NCBI RefSeq assembly: GCF_021117425.1
Contig: NZ_CP088298.1
Coordinates: forward strand, 2,356,001-2,420,000
DNA from: Brevibacterium zhoupengii
GTDB taxonomy: Bacteria > Actinomycetota > Actinomycetes > Actinomycetales > Brevibacteriaceae
Direction of reading: 5' to 3'
Length of the DNA: 64,000 nucleotides
The notes under the pieces were generated by a model. That model was not told the DNA's origin and made no database searches. It worked only from the letters and a program-made list of their open reading frames with translations. Each line of letters starts with the position of its first letter. The first letter of the stretch is position 1. This document shows positions 1-6,384 of this stretch, piece by piece. The position numbers were made by a program, and so were the translations under genes.

Positions 1-615
1 CTCGTGACCGAGTCCGAACGCCAGCCTGCTCACTGCGGTCTTCGTCAGGTCGAGATAGACAGCTTCCCGATAGTGGGCTGCATTGAATTCGGAGGTTCCG
101 TCGGTGATCTCAATGTGCAGTCCCCCGGAGGCCCGTGTCAGCAGAGGAAGTGCGGCGTGTGCCGTGTTGAGATGCGTGAGCAGACCTGCGTTCATCAGCT
201 TCATTCCCGCTTCGAAGTCTGTGTCCCAGAATTTCTCGCCCCAGGAGACGTAGGCCTCTCCCCCGATGTCGTTGACTAGAACGTCGAGTCGTCCGTGCTC
301 CTCATCGATGCGTCGCACCACTTCGTGGATCATCTCCGGCCTCAGATGATCGCAGACGAGCGCCTGAGCACGGCCGCCGTCTGCTTGGATGAGCTGGGCG
401 GTAGCTTCGATCGTCTCACCTCGACCGTAGTCAGATGGGTGCGCGAAGGTGGATCGTCCTGTGCAGTACACGTACGCTCCTGCCCGGGCGAGATCGCGGG
501 CGATGGCGCGTCCGGCACCGCGGGTCGCGCCGGCGACGAGAGCCACACGGTCCTTGAGCGGGCGCTGGACGAAAGGAGGAGATTCTGGTTCTGCTGGTGC
601 GTGGGATGAGGTCAT
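1..615 (-). CDS. SDR-family NAD(P)-dependent oxidoreductase, 3' end cut by the window edge
   Basis: This is the N-terminal 205 residues of a short-chain dehydrogenase/reductase; the C-terminus lies outside the window. A Rossmann-fold glycine motif AGATRGAGRAIA sits at about residues 28-39 and a DVLVNDIGG segment follows near residue 107. The catalytic region reads YREAVYLDLTK (Tyr187, Lys192), so the usual Tyr-x3-Lys is Tyr-x4-Lys here, unless Tyr is replaced by Leu188. The substrate cannot be inferred. The gene is divergent from a WYL-type regulator and shares a palindromic operator with it. The ATG at 615 lies six bases after a CATGCT -10-like box, so the mRNA may be leaderless. Confidence 0.85.
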   Translation of the reverse strand, partial: MTSSHAPAEPESPPFVQRPLKDRVALVAGATRGAGRAIARDLARAGAYVYCTGRSTFAHPSDYGRGETIEATAQLIQADGGRAQALVCDHLRPEMIHEVVRRIDEEHGRLDVLVNDIGGEAYVSWGEKFWDTDFEAGMKLMNAGLLTHLNTAHAALPLLTRASGGLHIEITDGTSEFNAAHYREAVYLDLTKTAVSRLAFGLGHE

Positions 616-634
616 GATGCCAGCATGTCGCGCG

Positions 635-659
635 ATCACTGACACCTGCTGTCAGTGAT
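635..659. promoter_or_regulatory. Perfect palindromic operator between SDR gene and WYL regulator
   Basis: ATCACTGACA (635-644) and TGTCAGTGAT (650-659) are perfect 10-base inverted repeats separated by 5 bases. The palindrome is centred between two divergent starts at 615 and 680. It is inferred to be the binding site of the adjacent WYL regulator. Each arm contains TGTCAGTG, the upstream element of PafBC-type promoters. Confidence 0.75.
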
Positions 660-671
660 GATGACTATTCT
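649..671 (+). promoter_or_regulatory. PafBC-type (RecA-NDp-like) promoter of the WYL regulator
   Basis: CTGTCAGTG (649-657), eight bases, then TATTCT (666-671) fits the mycobacterial RecA-independent damage promoter form tTGTCRgtg-N8-TAnnnT at every strongly conserved position. The ATG at 680 begins eight bases after the -10 box, consistent with a leaderless start. Activation by PafBC, or by the WYL regulator itself, is an inference. Confidence 0.55.
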
Positions 672-679
672 TGATGAGC

Positions 680-1618
680 ATGAAGGCAGCACGGCTGGTG
701 TCGGAGATCGTCATCCTCAGTGCCAGGAGCGTGCCGATCACGGCAGCGAATCTGGCGGCACGACTCGAGGTCACCGAACGGACTGTCTATCGCGATCTCG
801 GCGATCTCTCGCGTATGGGTGTGCCCGTGGTGGCAGAGGCCGGCCCTGGCGGAGGAATCAGTCTGCTGGGAACGTGGACCTCTCCGCTGTCGGGAATGAC
901 TCGTGATGAGGTTGATTCTGTGCTCATCGGAGATGCTGCGGCGGGCGATCTCGGGTTCGCTCGGGAGTTGGCGACGGCGCGGGAGAAGATCCTGTCCGAG
1001 ACGGATTCCGTCTTCTCATCGAGCGTGCTCGTAGACGGGCCTGACTGGTTCATGACTCACGAGCGCCCCGAGGCGCTCTCGGTGATCGTCACGGCTCTGC
1101 GTGCCCACCGCGGACTGCAGTTTCGCTACGCGTCCCATACCGGATCGCGACCTCGCACTGCCATTCCGCTGGGACTCGTCGTCAAGGCGGGACGCTGGTA
1201 CCTCGTCGCGCAGCCTCCCGGAGGCCGACCCCGAACATACCGGGTCTCCCGGATGACTGCGATCGGACTGCGCTTCGTCGCGGTTTCACGGCCGGTGGAA
1301 TTTCACCTCGGCGACTATTGGTCGAGGTCTCAGGTCGAATTCGACCGCAGCATCCGTTCGACGACGGTGAGACTGCGGGTTCCGAGCCACAACCTCGACG
1401 ACCTGCGCCGGGCAGTTCCCGGTCGAGTCACCGATGACGCGATCGAGGCTGGATCCATCAGCGGCGACGACTACATCATCGACCTTCCGATGGAGCCCAT
1501 GGACATAGCCGTCTCGCAGCTGATCACGGTGGCCGGAATCGAGGTCATGTCACCGGATGAGCTCCGGCTGGCGCTGCATCGGCGGGCATATCAAGTGGCC
1601 GCGGGCAATGGTCCCTGA
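680..1618 (+). CDS. WYL-domain HTH transcriptional regulator (YafY/DeoR-like)
   Basis: This 312-residue protein has an N-terminal winged HTH (about residues 1-60, with RLEVTERTVYRDLGDLSRMGVPV followed by the GPGGG turn). A WYL ligand-sensing domain follows (about 130-200, RWYLVAQPPGG and the RTYRVSRM strand), and a WCX-like C-terminal domain ends the protein. It belongs to the same superfamily as PafB and PafC found later in the window. Upstream TTG (671) and ATG (674) codons are in frame; 680 was chosen because it follows the -10 box at leaderless distance and begins MKAARL as in related proteins. It probably regulates the divergent SDR gene and itself. Confidence 0.85.
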   Translation: MKAARLVSEIVILSARSVPITAANLAARLEVTERTVYRDLGDLSRMGVPVVAEAGPGGGISLLGTWTSPLSGMTRDEVDSVLIGDAAAGDLGFARELATAREKILSETDSVFSSSVLVDGPDWFMTHERPEALSVIVTALRAHRGLQFRYASHTGSRPRTAIPLGLVVKAGRWYLVAQPPGGRPRTYRVSRMTAIGLRFVAVSRPVEFHLGDYWSRSQVEFDRSIRSTTVRLRVPSHNLDDLRRAVPGRVTDDAIEAGSISGDDYIIDLPMEPMDIAVSQLITVAGIEVMSPDELRLALHRRAYQVAAGNGP

Positions 1619-1643
1619 CGTCTGAGAACGATTCCAGCGAGGA

Positions 1644-2489
1644 TCACTGCACTTCGTATTTGCCGTTGATCTGCCCGGCGCCGACTCCGCCGACTGCTTC
1701 CATGGCGGCCTTGGACAGGTCGATGCAGCGGCTGCCGTGGTAGGGTCCACGGTCATTGATGCGCACAGTCACTGATTTTCCATTGGCGGTATTGGTGATC
1801 TTGACCTGCGAGCCGAAGGGCAGCGTCTTGTGCGCCGCGGTCAGCTTGTTGGTGTCGAAGATCTCCCCGTTGGCTGTCTGCTGACCGTCGAACCCGTCTC
1901 CTCCGCCGTAGTACGACATCGGGCAGGTACCGGACTCGCCGGCGGACTCACCGGACTTCGAGGGCTCGTCATTGGTATCCGGAGCGGACTTCTTCGTGTC
2001 TGTGCCGCCGGTGGTGGCGTCAGTGCTCGCCGCTTCATCGGACGCGGTCTCCGATGGTGTCGGGGTCGGTGTCTCGACCTTGGATTCGAGGGAGATCTCG
2101 GCTGGCTTCTCTTTGGCCTGCTTCTTCGCTTTGGCCAGGAACTCATCTGGGGACTGGGTCGCCTCGGCTGCGGCCACGACAGGAGACTCGGCGACGACCT
2201 GCTGGTCACCGCCCGCGCTGCCGGGCACCATCGCCAGGCTGGATGCGACGACCGCTGCTGTTGCGGCGGTGGGAACGATGAATGCGGAGAGCACCGGGCG
2301 TGCACGAACGGAGGCCAACACTCCCCCTGCGGTGTTCGCAGAGCTCTGGGTCCCCTGCGGCGAGTGCCGTCCGGACTTCTTCGGTGCCTTGAGCGCGGAG
2401 AAGAGCGATCCCGTCGATTTCGAACGGGGAGAAGAGTGTTTACCCACAGTCAGTCCTTGTATAGATGAGCTGGTGTCCTTCGCAAACAT
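1644..2489 (-). CDS. RlpA-like double-psi beta-barrel cell-wall protein
   Basis: The 281-residue product has a basic, Ser-rich cytoplasmic N-terminus and one membrane or signal-anchor segment (about 66-87). A Thr/Pro/Ser/Glu-rich linker follows, then a C-terminal RlpA-like double-psi beta-barrel (about 190-281) with [16 protein letters not shown] and the [17 protein letters not shown] core. Proteins with this domain bind or cleave peptidoglycan at the cell surface, so an extracellular cell-wall role is likely. The ATG at 2489 is preferred to an upstream TTG at 2528. The 3' end is convergent with the WYL gene, with only 25 bases between them. Confidence 0.8.
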   Translation of the reverse strand: MFAKDTSSSIQGLTVGKHSSPRSKSTGSLFSALKAPKKSGRHSPQGTQSSANTAGGVLASVRARPVLSAFIVPTAATAAVVASSLAMVPGSAGGDQQVVAESPVVAAAEATQSPDEFLAKAKKQAKEKPAEISLESKVETPTPTPSETASDEAASTDATTGGTDTKKSAPDTNDEPSKSGESAGESGTCPMSYYGGGDGFDGQQTANGEIFDTNKLTAAHKTLPFGSQVKITNTANGKSVTVRINDRGPYHGSRCIDLSKAAMEAVGGVGAGQINGKYEVQ

Positions 2490-2528
2490 GGGTCTCAGTG
2501 ATCGAGCGCGGCTCAACACTGACTCCAA

Positions 2529-2574
2529 GTTATCGGATCGTTACCTGAACACAGTCTAATTAAGAAACTGTTAC
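2529..2574 (-). promoter_or_regulatory. GTAAC-type repeats upstream of the RlpA-like gene (possible MtrA site)
   Basis: On the minus strand GTAAC (2544-2540) is followed 11 bases later by ATAAC (2533-2529), and another GTAAC lies at 2574-2570. Direct GTAAC repeats with an 11-base period resemble the site bound by the response regulator MtrA, which controls cell-wall hydrolase genes in actinomycetes. The second half-site has one mismatch, so this is a weak inference. Confidence 0.3.
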
Positions 2575-2583
2575 AAAAGCAAT

Positions 2584-2607
2584 GCGGCACGCTAAAAAGC
2601 GTGCCGC
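2584..2607 (-). terminator. Intrinsic terminator-like hairpin
   Basis: GCGGCACGCT and AGCGTGCCGC form a perfect 10-bp stem with an AAAA loop, 17 bases beyond the stop codon of the gene ending at 2624. On that strand it is followed by ATTGCTTTTG. Confidence 0.75.
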
Positions 2608-2623
2608 ACCATGGTTTCTCGGG

Positions 2624-2947
2624 TCACTCGGACTTGCGGTTGACCAGCTTCCGTACGGTATCTGCGCCGGTGGTCACGGTCTCTTGGGCCTTGTCGAAGG
2701 CTCGCTCGACCTTGCCGCTGCGCACGGCGTCGTCGATCGCGTGGGAGACGTTGCCCAGCGCCTTCTTCACATTCGTCTCGGTTGTCTCGATGAGACGGTT
2801 GCTCGAGGTGGCTTCGCGAGCGTTCCTCACACTGCTGCTGGCCGCACCGTAGGCTCGGGTGGCTGCCGAACGCACCCTTTCGGTCGGGGTCCGCTTGGTG
2901 GAGTCGATGACGTAGTCAGGTTCGATCGGATCTTGTGTTCGGCTCAT
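2624..2947 (-). CDS. Small helical protein of unknown function
   Basis: The 107-residue protein is hydrophilic, rich in Arg, Thr, Ser and Ala, and predicted by eye to be largely helical. It has no Cys, no signal peptide and no membrane segment. I do not recognise the family. The ATG at 2947 was chosen because GGAGAC lies immediately upstream; a longer in-frame version from 3004 would overlap the divergent glycerophosphodiesterase start. A strong hairpin terminator follows, suggesting a single-gene unit. Confidence 0.65.
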   Translation of the reverse strand: MSRTQDPIEPDYVIDSTKRTPTERVRSAATRAYGAASSSVRNAREATSSNRLIETTETNVKKALGNVSHAIDDAVRSGKVERAFDKAQETVTTGADTVRKLVNRKSE

Positions 2948-3002
2948 GTCTCCATAGTTGTCGACCCTGCGCGCCAGGTCAACAGCAACATAGGATTGGA
3001 CC

Positions 3003-3746
3003 ATGAATTCTCAGGCGGAGATCATCGCTCACAGAGGCGGGCAGTGGCCAGGCATGAGCGAGAACACCCTCGAGGCGTTCGCCGCAGCCCATCAGGCTGG
3101 TGCGCGTTGGATGGAGACCGACGTCCATGCGTCTGCCGACGGAGTTGTCTTCGCCGCCCATGATGCCGATCTCGATCGCATTGCAGGTCGCCCCCACCGC
3201 ATCCGCGATCTCAAAGCCGCCGAACTCGATTCCATCGACCTCATCGCGGGCGGGCGCCTGCCCCGTTTGACCACGCTGTTAGAGCATCTTCCGGACGTCG
3301 CATGGAACATCGACGTCAAAGCCGACCATTCCATTGCGCCGATGATCCGCACCGTCCGCAGCCGCGACGCAGGGGAGTGTATCCGGCTGGCGTCGTTCTC
3401 CTCGTCGACTCTGCGCAGACTGCGCGAGGCCCTGCCCGGGGTACGGACCTCGGGCGGAGTGCTCGAGTCCGCCCTGTTTGCCTTAGGCGGCCTGCCAGGC
3501 GTGGCGGATTCAGGTCTGTGTCCGCTCCCGACCGGTCTCGATGCTCTGCAGGTGCCGATGTCGTTCAAGGGCATCCCCGTCGTCACCGAGGACTTCGTCT
3601 CACGTGCTCACCACTCGGGGCTCCAGGTCCATGTGTGGACCATCAATGATCTCTCCGCCATGCGTGCCCTCCTCGACTTAGGTGTCGATGGAATCGTCAC
3701 GGATGATGTACCGCTGGGGCTGCGTGAGATCGCGGCGTGGACCTGA
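3003..3746 (+). CDS. Glycerophosphodiester phosphodiesterase family protein
   Basis: The 247-residue cytoplasmic TIM-barrel enzyme is predicted to cleave glycerophosphodiesters to glycerol-3-phosphate and an alcohol. GDPD motifs are present: AHRGG (about 9-13), ENTLEAF, WMETDVHAS (the metal-binding Glu and Asp), AAHDADLDR, and NIDVKAD with the conserved Lys. The C-terminal VHVWTINDLSAMRALLDLGVDGIVTD block is also typical. There is no signal peptide, so it would act on intracellular substrates. A TAGGAT box at 2991-2996 lies six bases before the ATG, consistent with leaderless transcription. Confidence 0.9.
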   Translation: MNSQAEIIAHRGGQWPGMSENTLEAFAAAHQAGARWMETDVHASADGVVFAAHDADLDRIAGRPHRIRDLKAAELDSIDLIAGGRLPRLTTLLEHLPDVAWNIDVKADHSIAPMIRTVRSRDAGECIRLASFSSSTLRRLREALPGVRTSGGVLESALFALGGLPGVADSGLCPLPTGLDALQVPMSFKGIPVVTEDFVSRAHHSGLQVHVWTINDLSAMRALLDLGVDGIVTDDVPLGLREIAAWT

Positions 3747-3752
3747 GTGCTG

Positions 3753-3778
3753 GGAATAGGCGCACACGGTAGACTGTT
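3753..3778 (+). promoter_or_regulatory. SigR-type promoter of rbpA (GGAAT-N18-GTT)
   Basis: GGAAT at 3753-3757 and GTT at 3776-3778 are separated by exactly 18 bases, matching the SigR/SigH thiol-stress consensus of actinomycetes. In Streptomyces coelicolor rbpA is a known SigR target. A housekeeping-like TAGACT also lies in the spacer (3770-3775). Confidence 0.65.
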
Positions 3779-3823
3779 CCCTCGTATGAGACGTCTGCAG
3801 TCGAGTCGGAAGGTGAGAGAGAT

Positions 3824-4165
3824 ATGAGCGAACGCAGTCTCCGCGGAACACAGCTGGGCTCACGCAGCCTGGAAACAGAAGAGGGCGTCGAACCGGCACC
3901 TCGCCAGATGGTCGAATTCGAGTGCGAGGACGGAACCAAATTCAAGGTTCCCTTCTCGATCGAAGCCGAAGTGCCCTCCACCTGGGATTCTGGCATCCAC
4001 GGCATCGGCACCCGTGTCGGCGTGAATGAACCCAATGGGGAGCCGGGCAAGCACGTGCGGTCCCACTGGGACATGCTGCTTGAGCGCCGCTCCTTCGACG
4101 AACTTCAGGTTCTGCTCGATGAGCGACTCGCAGTTCGTCGTGGCGAGGTACCAGCACAGGCCTGA
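3824..4165 (+). CDS. rbpA: RNA polymerase-binding protein RbpA
   Basis: This 113-residue protein matches actinobacterial RbpA throughout. It has an N-terminal basic tail with LRGTQLGSRSLETE, a core domain (FECEDGTKFKVPFSIEAEVPSTW), then a linker and the C-terminal sigma-interacting helix HWDMLLERRSFDELQVLLDE. RbpA binds the housekeeping sigma factor and RNA polymerase, stabilises the open complex and lowers rifampicin sensitivity. The spacing GTGAGAGAGAT before the ATG supplies a plausible ribosome-binding site. A SigR-type promoter lies upstream, and the gene is convergent with the mannosyltransferase gene, as in M. tuberculosis Rv2050/Rv2051c. Confidence 0.95.
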   Translation: MSERSLRGTQLGSRSLETEEGVEPAPRQMVEFECEDGTKFKVPFSIEAEVPSTWDSGIHGIGTRVGVNEPNGEPGKHVRSHWDMLLERRSFDELQVLLDERLAVRRGEVPAQA

Positions 4166-4205
4166 GCGCCTTTGAACTGAGTCGCACAAGCGCATCCAAG
4201 GGTCA

Positions 4206-4241
4206 GGACGGGGTGCAGGTCATCGGACCTGCACCCCGTCC
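4206..4241. terminator. Bidirectional terminator between rbpA and the mannosyltransferase gene
   Basis: GGACGGGGTGCAGGTC and GACCTGCACCCCGTCC form a perfect 16-bp stem with a four-base loop, followed by TTCATT on the plus strand. It separates two convergent genes. Confidence 0.85.
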
Positions 4242-4295
4242 TTCATTGTCCCGAAAACCCCGCCCTGGGTCGCGCCGAAGTCGCTGGGGATCGCA

Positions 4296-5063
4296 TCAAG
4301 CAGTTCGTCTGCGTGCCTTCAGCCGTTCAAAGAAGCTTCGGGCCTGACGACTGCGCCGGGTCAGACCCCACCCGGCGACCTTGGTGAACGCCTCGGAGAT
4401 GATCGACCCGCTCATCTTCGACTCCCCCAGCTCGCGTTCGACGAAGACGATGGGGACCTCGGCCACACGGAATCCGGCTTCGACAGTGCGGTAGGTCATG
4501 TCGATTTGGAAGCAGTAGCCCTGAGACTGCACTCCAGAGAGATCGAGGCTCTGCAGAACCTCTCGCGAATACGCACGGAACCCTGCTGTCGCGTCCTTGA
4601 CGCCGAGGCCCATGACCGTGTTGACATAGATATTGGCGCCGCGGGAGAGGAAGAAGCGTGAGCGTGGCCAGTCCACGATCGCCCCGCCGCGAACCCAGCG
4701 TGAGCCGATGACCAGGTCGGCGTGCCCGGCCTGCGCGACGGCCAGGAGCTGTCCGAGGTCAAGGGGGCGGTGAGATCCGTCGGCGTCGAATTCGCAGATG
4801 ATCTCGTAGTCGCGTTCCAGTGCCCATTCGAAGCCTGCGATATAGGCCATTCCCAACCCGGATTTCTCGCTGCGGTGCAGGACGTGCAGACGCGGGTCAG
4901 TTCGAGCCTGTTCATCGACCCAGTCGCCGGTGCCATCAGGTGAACCATCGTCGACGACGAGTACATCGACTTCGGGCTGGTTCTCAAACAGCCCGGACAG
5001 CGTCACGGGCAGAGCGAGTCGTTCGTTGTAGGTCGGAATGACGACCAGAGTCTTAGAAACCAC
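4296..5063 (-). CDS. ppm1: Polyprenol monophosphomannose synthase (GT2 family)
   Basis: The 255-residue GT-A glycosyltransferase transfers mannose from GDP-mannose to polyprenyl phosphate, supplying donors for lipoglycan and protein mannosylation at the membrane. Visible motifs are TLVVIPTYNER near the N-terminus, the nucleotide-binding LVVDDGSPDGT, the metal-binding EFDADGSH and the DATAGFRAYSRE segment. There is no C-terminal membrane or N-acyltransferase domain, so it is the stand-alone Ppm/Dpm1 catalytic form. The GTG at 5063 gives the normal family N-terminus; GTG codons at 5069 and 5108 are alternatives. Confidence 0.9.
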   Translation of the reverse strand: MVSKTLVVIPTYNERLALPVTLSGLFENQPEVDVLVVDDGSPDGTGDWVDEQARTDPRLHVLHRSEKSGLGMAYIAGFEWALERDYEIICEFDADGSHRPLDLGQLLAVAQAGHADLVIGSRWVRGGAIVDWPRSRFFLSRGANIYVNTVMGLGVKDATAGFRAYSREVLQSLDLSGVQSQGYCFQIDMTYRTVEAGFRVAEVPIVFVERELGESKMSGSIISEAFTKVAGWGLTRRSRQARSFFERLKARRRTA

Positions 5064-5352
5064 GGCCACTACGATACGCGTCGCACCAGTCAAAATATGA
5101 GCCGACACCCTCGCCTTCGGACCACGTTGAGTAACGAGTTATCTAATGACGGGAGTGCCGGCTCCATCCCAGCTGCTGTGGAATGTCAACAACGAATCTA
5201 GTAGCTCTCAGCGTCTTTGCAAAATCCCTCTGACCTGCGGTTATGTTCAAATCTCCAGGTCAGACGCAAGACAGAATGATCAAAATAGATCCTTCTCGGC
5301 GTGTCGCCTTGCCTCTGACGGGGCGTGACTCGCCTCACATCCGAGGTTGTTT
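5064..5352. other. Intergenic gap without a recognised gene
   Basis: This gap of nearly 290 bases upstream of the mannosyltransferase gene is more AT-rich than its surroundings. CTGACCTG (5230-5237) and CAGGTCAG (5256-5263) form an 8-bp inverted repeat with an 18-base loop. On the minus strand GGGATTTTGC follows, so it could be a weak terminator of the amidohydrolase-like gene. I see no convincing coding sequence. Confidence 0.4.
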
Positions 5353-6306
5353 CTAGACGCCCTCGCCGAGCGGTATGCGGGTCGGCAGCGCCACGTCGGA
5401 GGAGAGTTCCGGCAGTCCTGGAGTACCCGAACGAGGGTCTGTGCTCCACGCAGCCACACGCGCGTCCGCGACCTGAACAACAAGTCGTTCCACCTGCCAC
5501 CGCACGAAATCCGCGTCGGCGCCCGGGGCGAGGACTCCCCCATCGGGATTGCCGGCGGCGCGGTGAGCGAATCGGGTGGCCGCGTTGAACGCCGCGCGTG
5601 CACCGATTCCGTGTTCCCCGACGACGGCTGAGCGCACCGTCGCCCACGGTGAATCCTGAGAGTCGGTCCACGACACCTGAGCACCTGCCGAGAGCAGCTG
5701 CGCCAGAGGTTGCGGCTGTGCCGGATCGAGAGTGATCGCGATGCCGGAATAGCCCAAAGGAGTGACGAACTCCTCGTCGACGCTGAAGTTCAACAGCAGG
5801 CGATAGCCGTTGCGTTGAGCCAGTGCTGCCTGCCCGCGCACTCGGTCAAGGACCTCACCGAGGCGCTGATTCGACTCGACCTGGATGTACAAGGAGGTCT
5901 CAGGCATCTCCTTGAGGTCGAGGAAGTCGTCCGCGGTGATGCTCGCCCGGCCCTCGCCCGCGCCCGCTGTCGCAGCGTCGCCGGACCCAGCCTCAGGGTA
6001 GGCGACGATCCGCAGGCTCTGCGGTGCGCGTGCTTGGAATTCCTGCACATCCTCGGCACCGCCGAGGATGTGCACATGCGTGTATCCGGATTCGACGAGT
6101 CGGTTCCCATCGGGACCACCGCCGCGCAGAACCAGTCCCGCATGGACGAACCCTGGGGTCAGAAAGTCCCCGTCGAGGTTGATCGCGTCGGGATCCGCGG
6201 CCAGCGCAGCCTCGTCGGAGCCGATGAACGAGACCTTCCCGTCCTTTGAGCCAAGGGCAGTCGCAAACGGGTCGACACTGCTGTAAACATCTCCACCAAA
6301 GTACAT
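5353..6306 (-). CDS. Amidohydrolase-like protein lacking the metal-binding HxH motif
   Basis: This 317-residue protein has the split N- and C-terminal beta-sandwich of composite-domain amidohydrolases. The N-terminal part ends INLDGDFLTPGFVHAG, and the C-terminal part contains GVLAPGADADFVRWQVE. Active members read TPGFVDxHxH after the first part; here the sequence is FVHAGLVLRG, so the HxH pair is missing, and the other metal histidines are not evident. It may be a non-catalytic homologue or a divergent enzyme. The ATG at 6306 is divergent from the nuclease gene. No substrate can be suggested. Confidence 0.65.
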   Translation of the reverse strand: MYFGGDVYSSVDPFATALGSKDGKVSFIGSDEAALAADPDAINLDGDFLTPGFVHAGLVLRGGGPDGNRLVESGYTHVHILGGAEDVQEFQARAPQSLRIVAYPEAGSGDAATAGAGEGRASITADDFLDLKEMPETSLYIQVESNQRLGEVLDRVRGQAALAQRNGYRLLLNFSVDEEFVTPLGYSGIAITLDPAQPQPLAQLLSAGAQVSWTDSQDSPWATVRSAVVGEHGIGARAAFNAATRFAHRAAGNPDGGVLAPGADADFVRWQVERLVVQVADARVAAWSTDPRSGTPGLPELSSDVALPTRIPLGEGV

Positions 6307-6384
6307 AGTCACAGCCGACAGGTTACACCTCTGCTGTGGGCGACGTTGCACTCGCGTCAGGGGTGTCGGGTATCGTCATCGAGT

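Noticed and set aside
1830..2468. 212-codon open frame opposite the RlpA-like gene
   Set aside because: Low-complexity Gly/Arg/Leu composition and complete overlap with a domain-supported gene.
2490..2583. ydaO (c-di-AMP) riboswitch upstream of the RlpA-like gene
   Set aside because: The space to the next terminator is under 100 bases, too short for that riboswitch.
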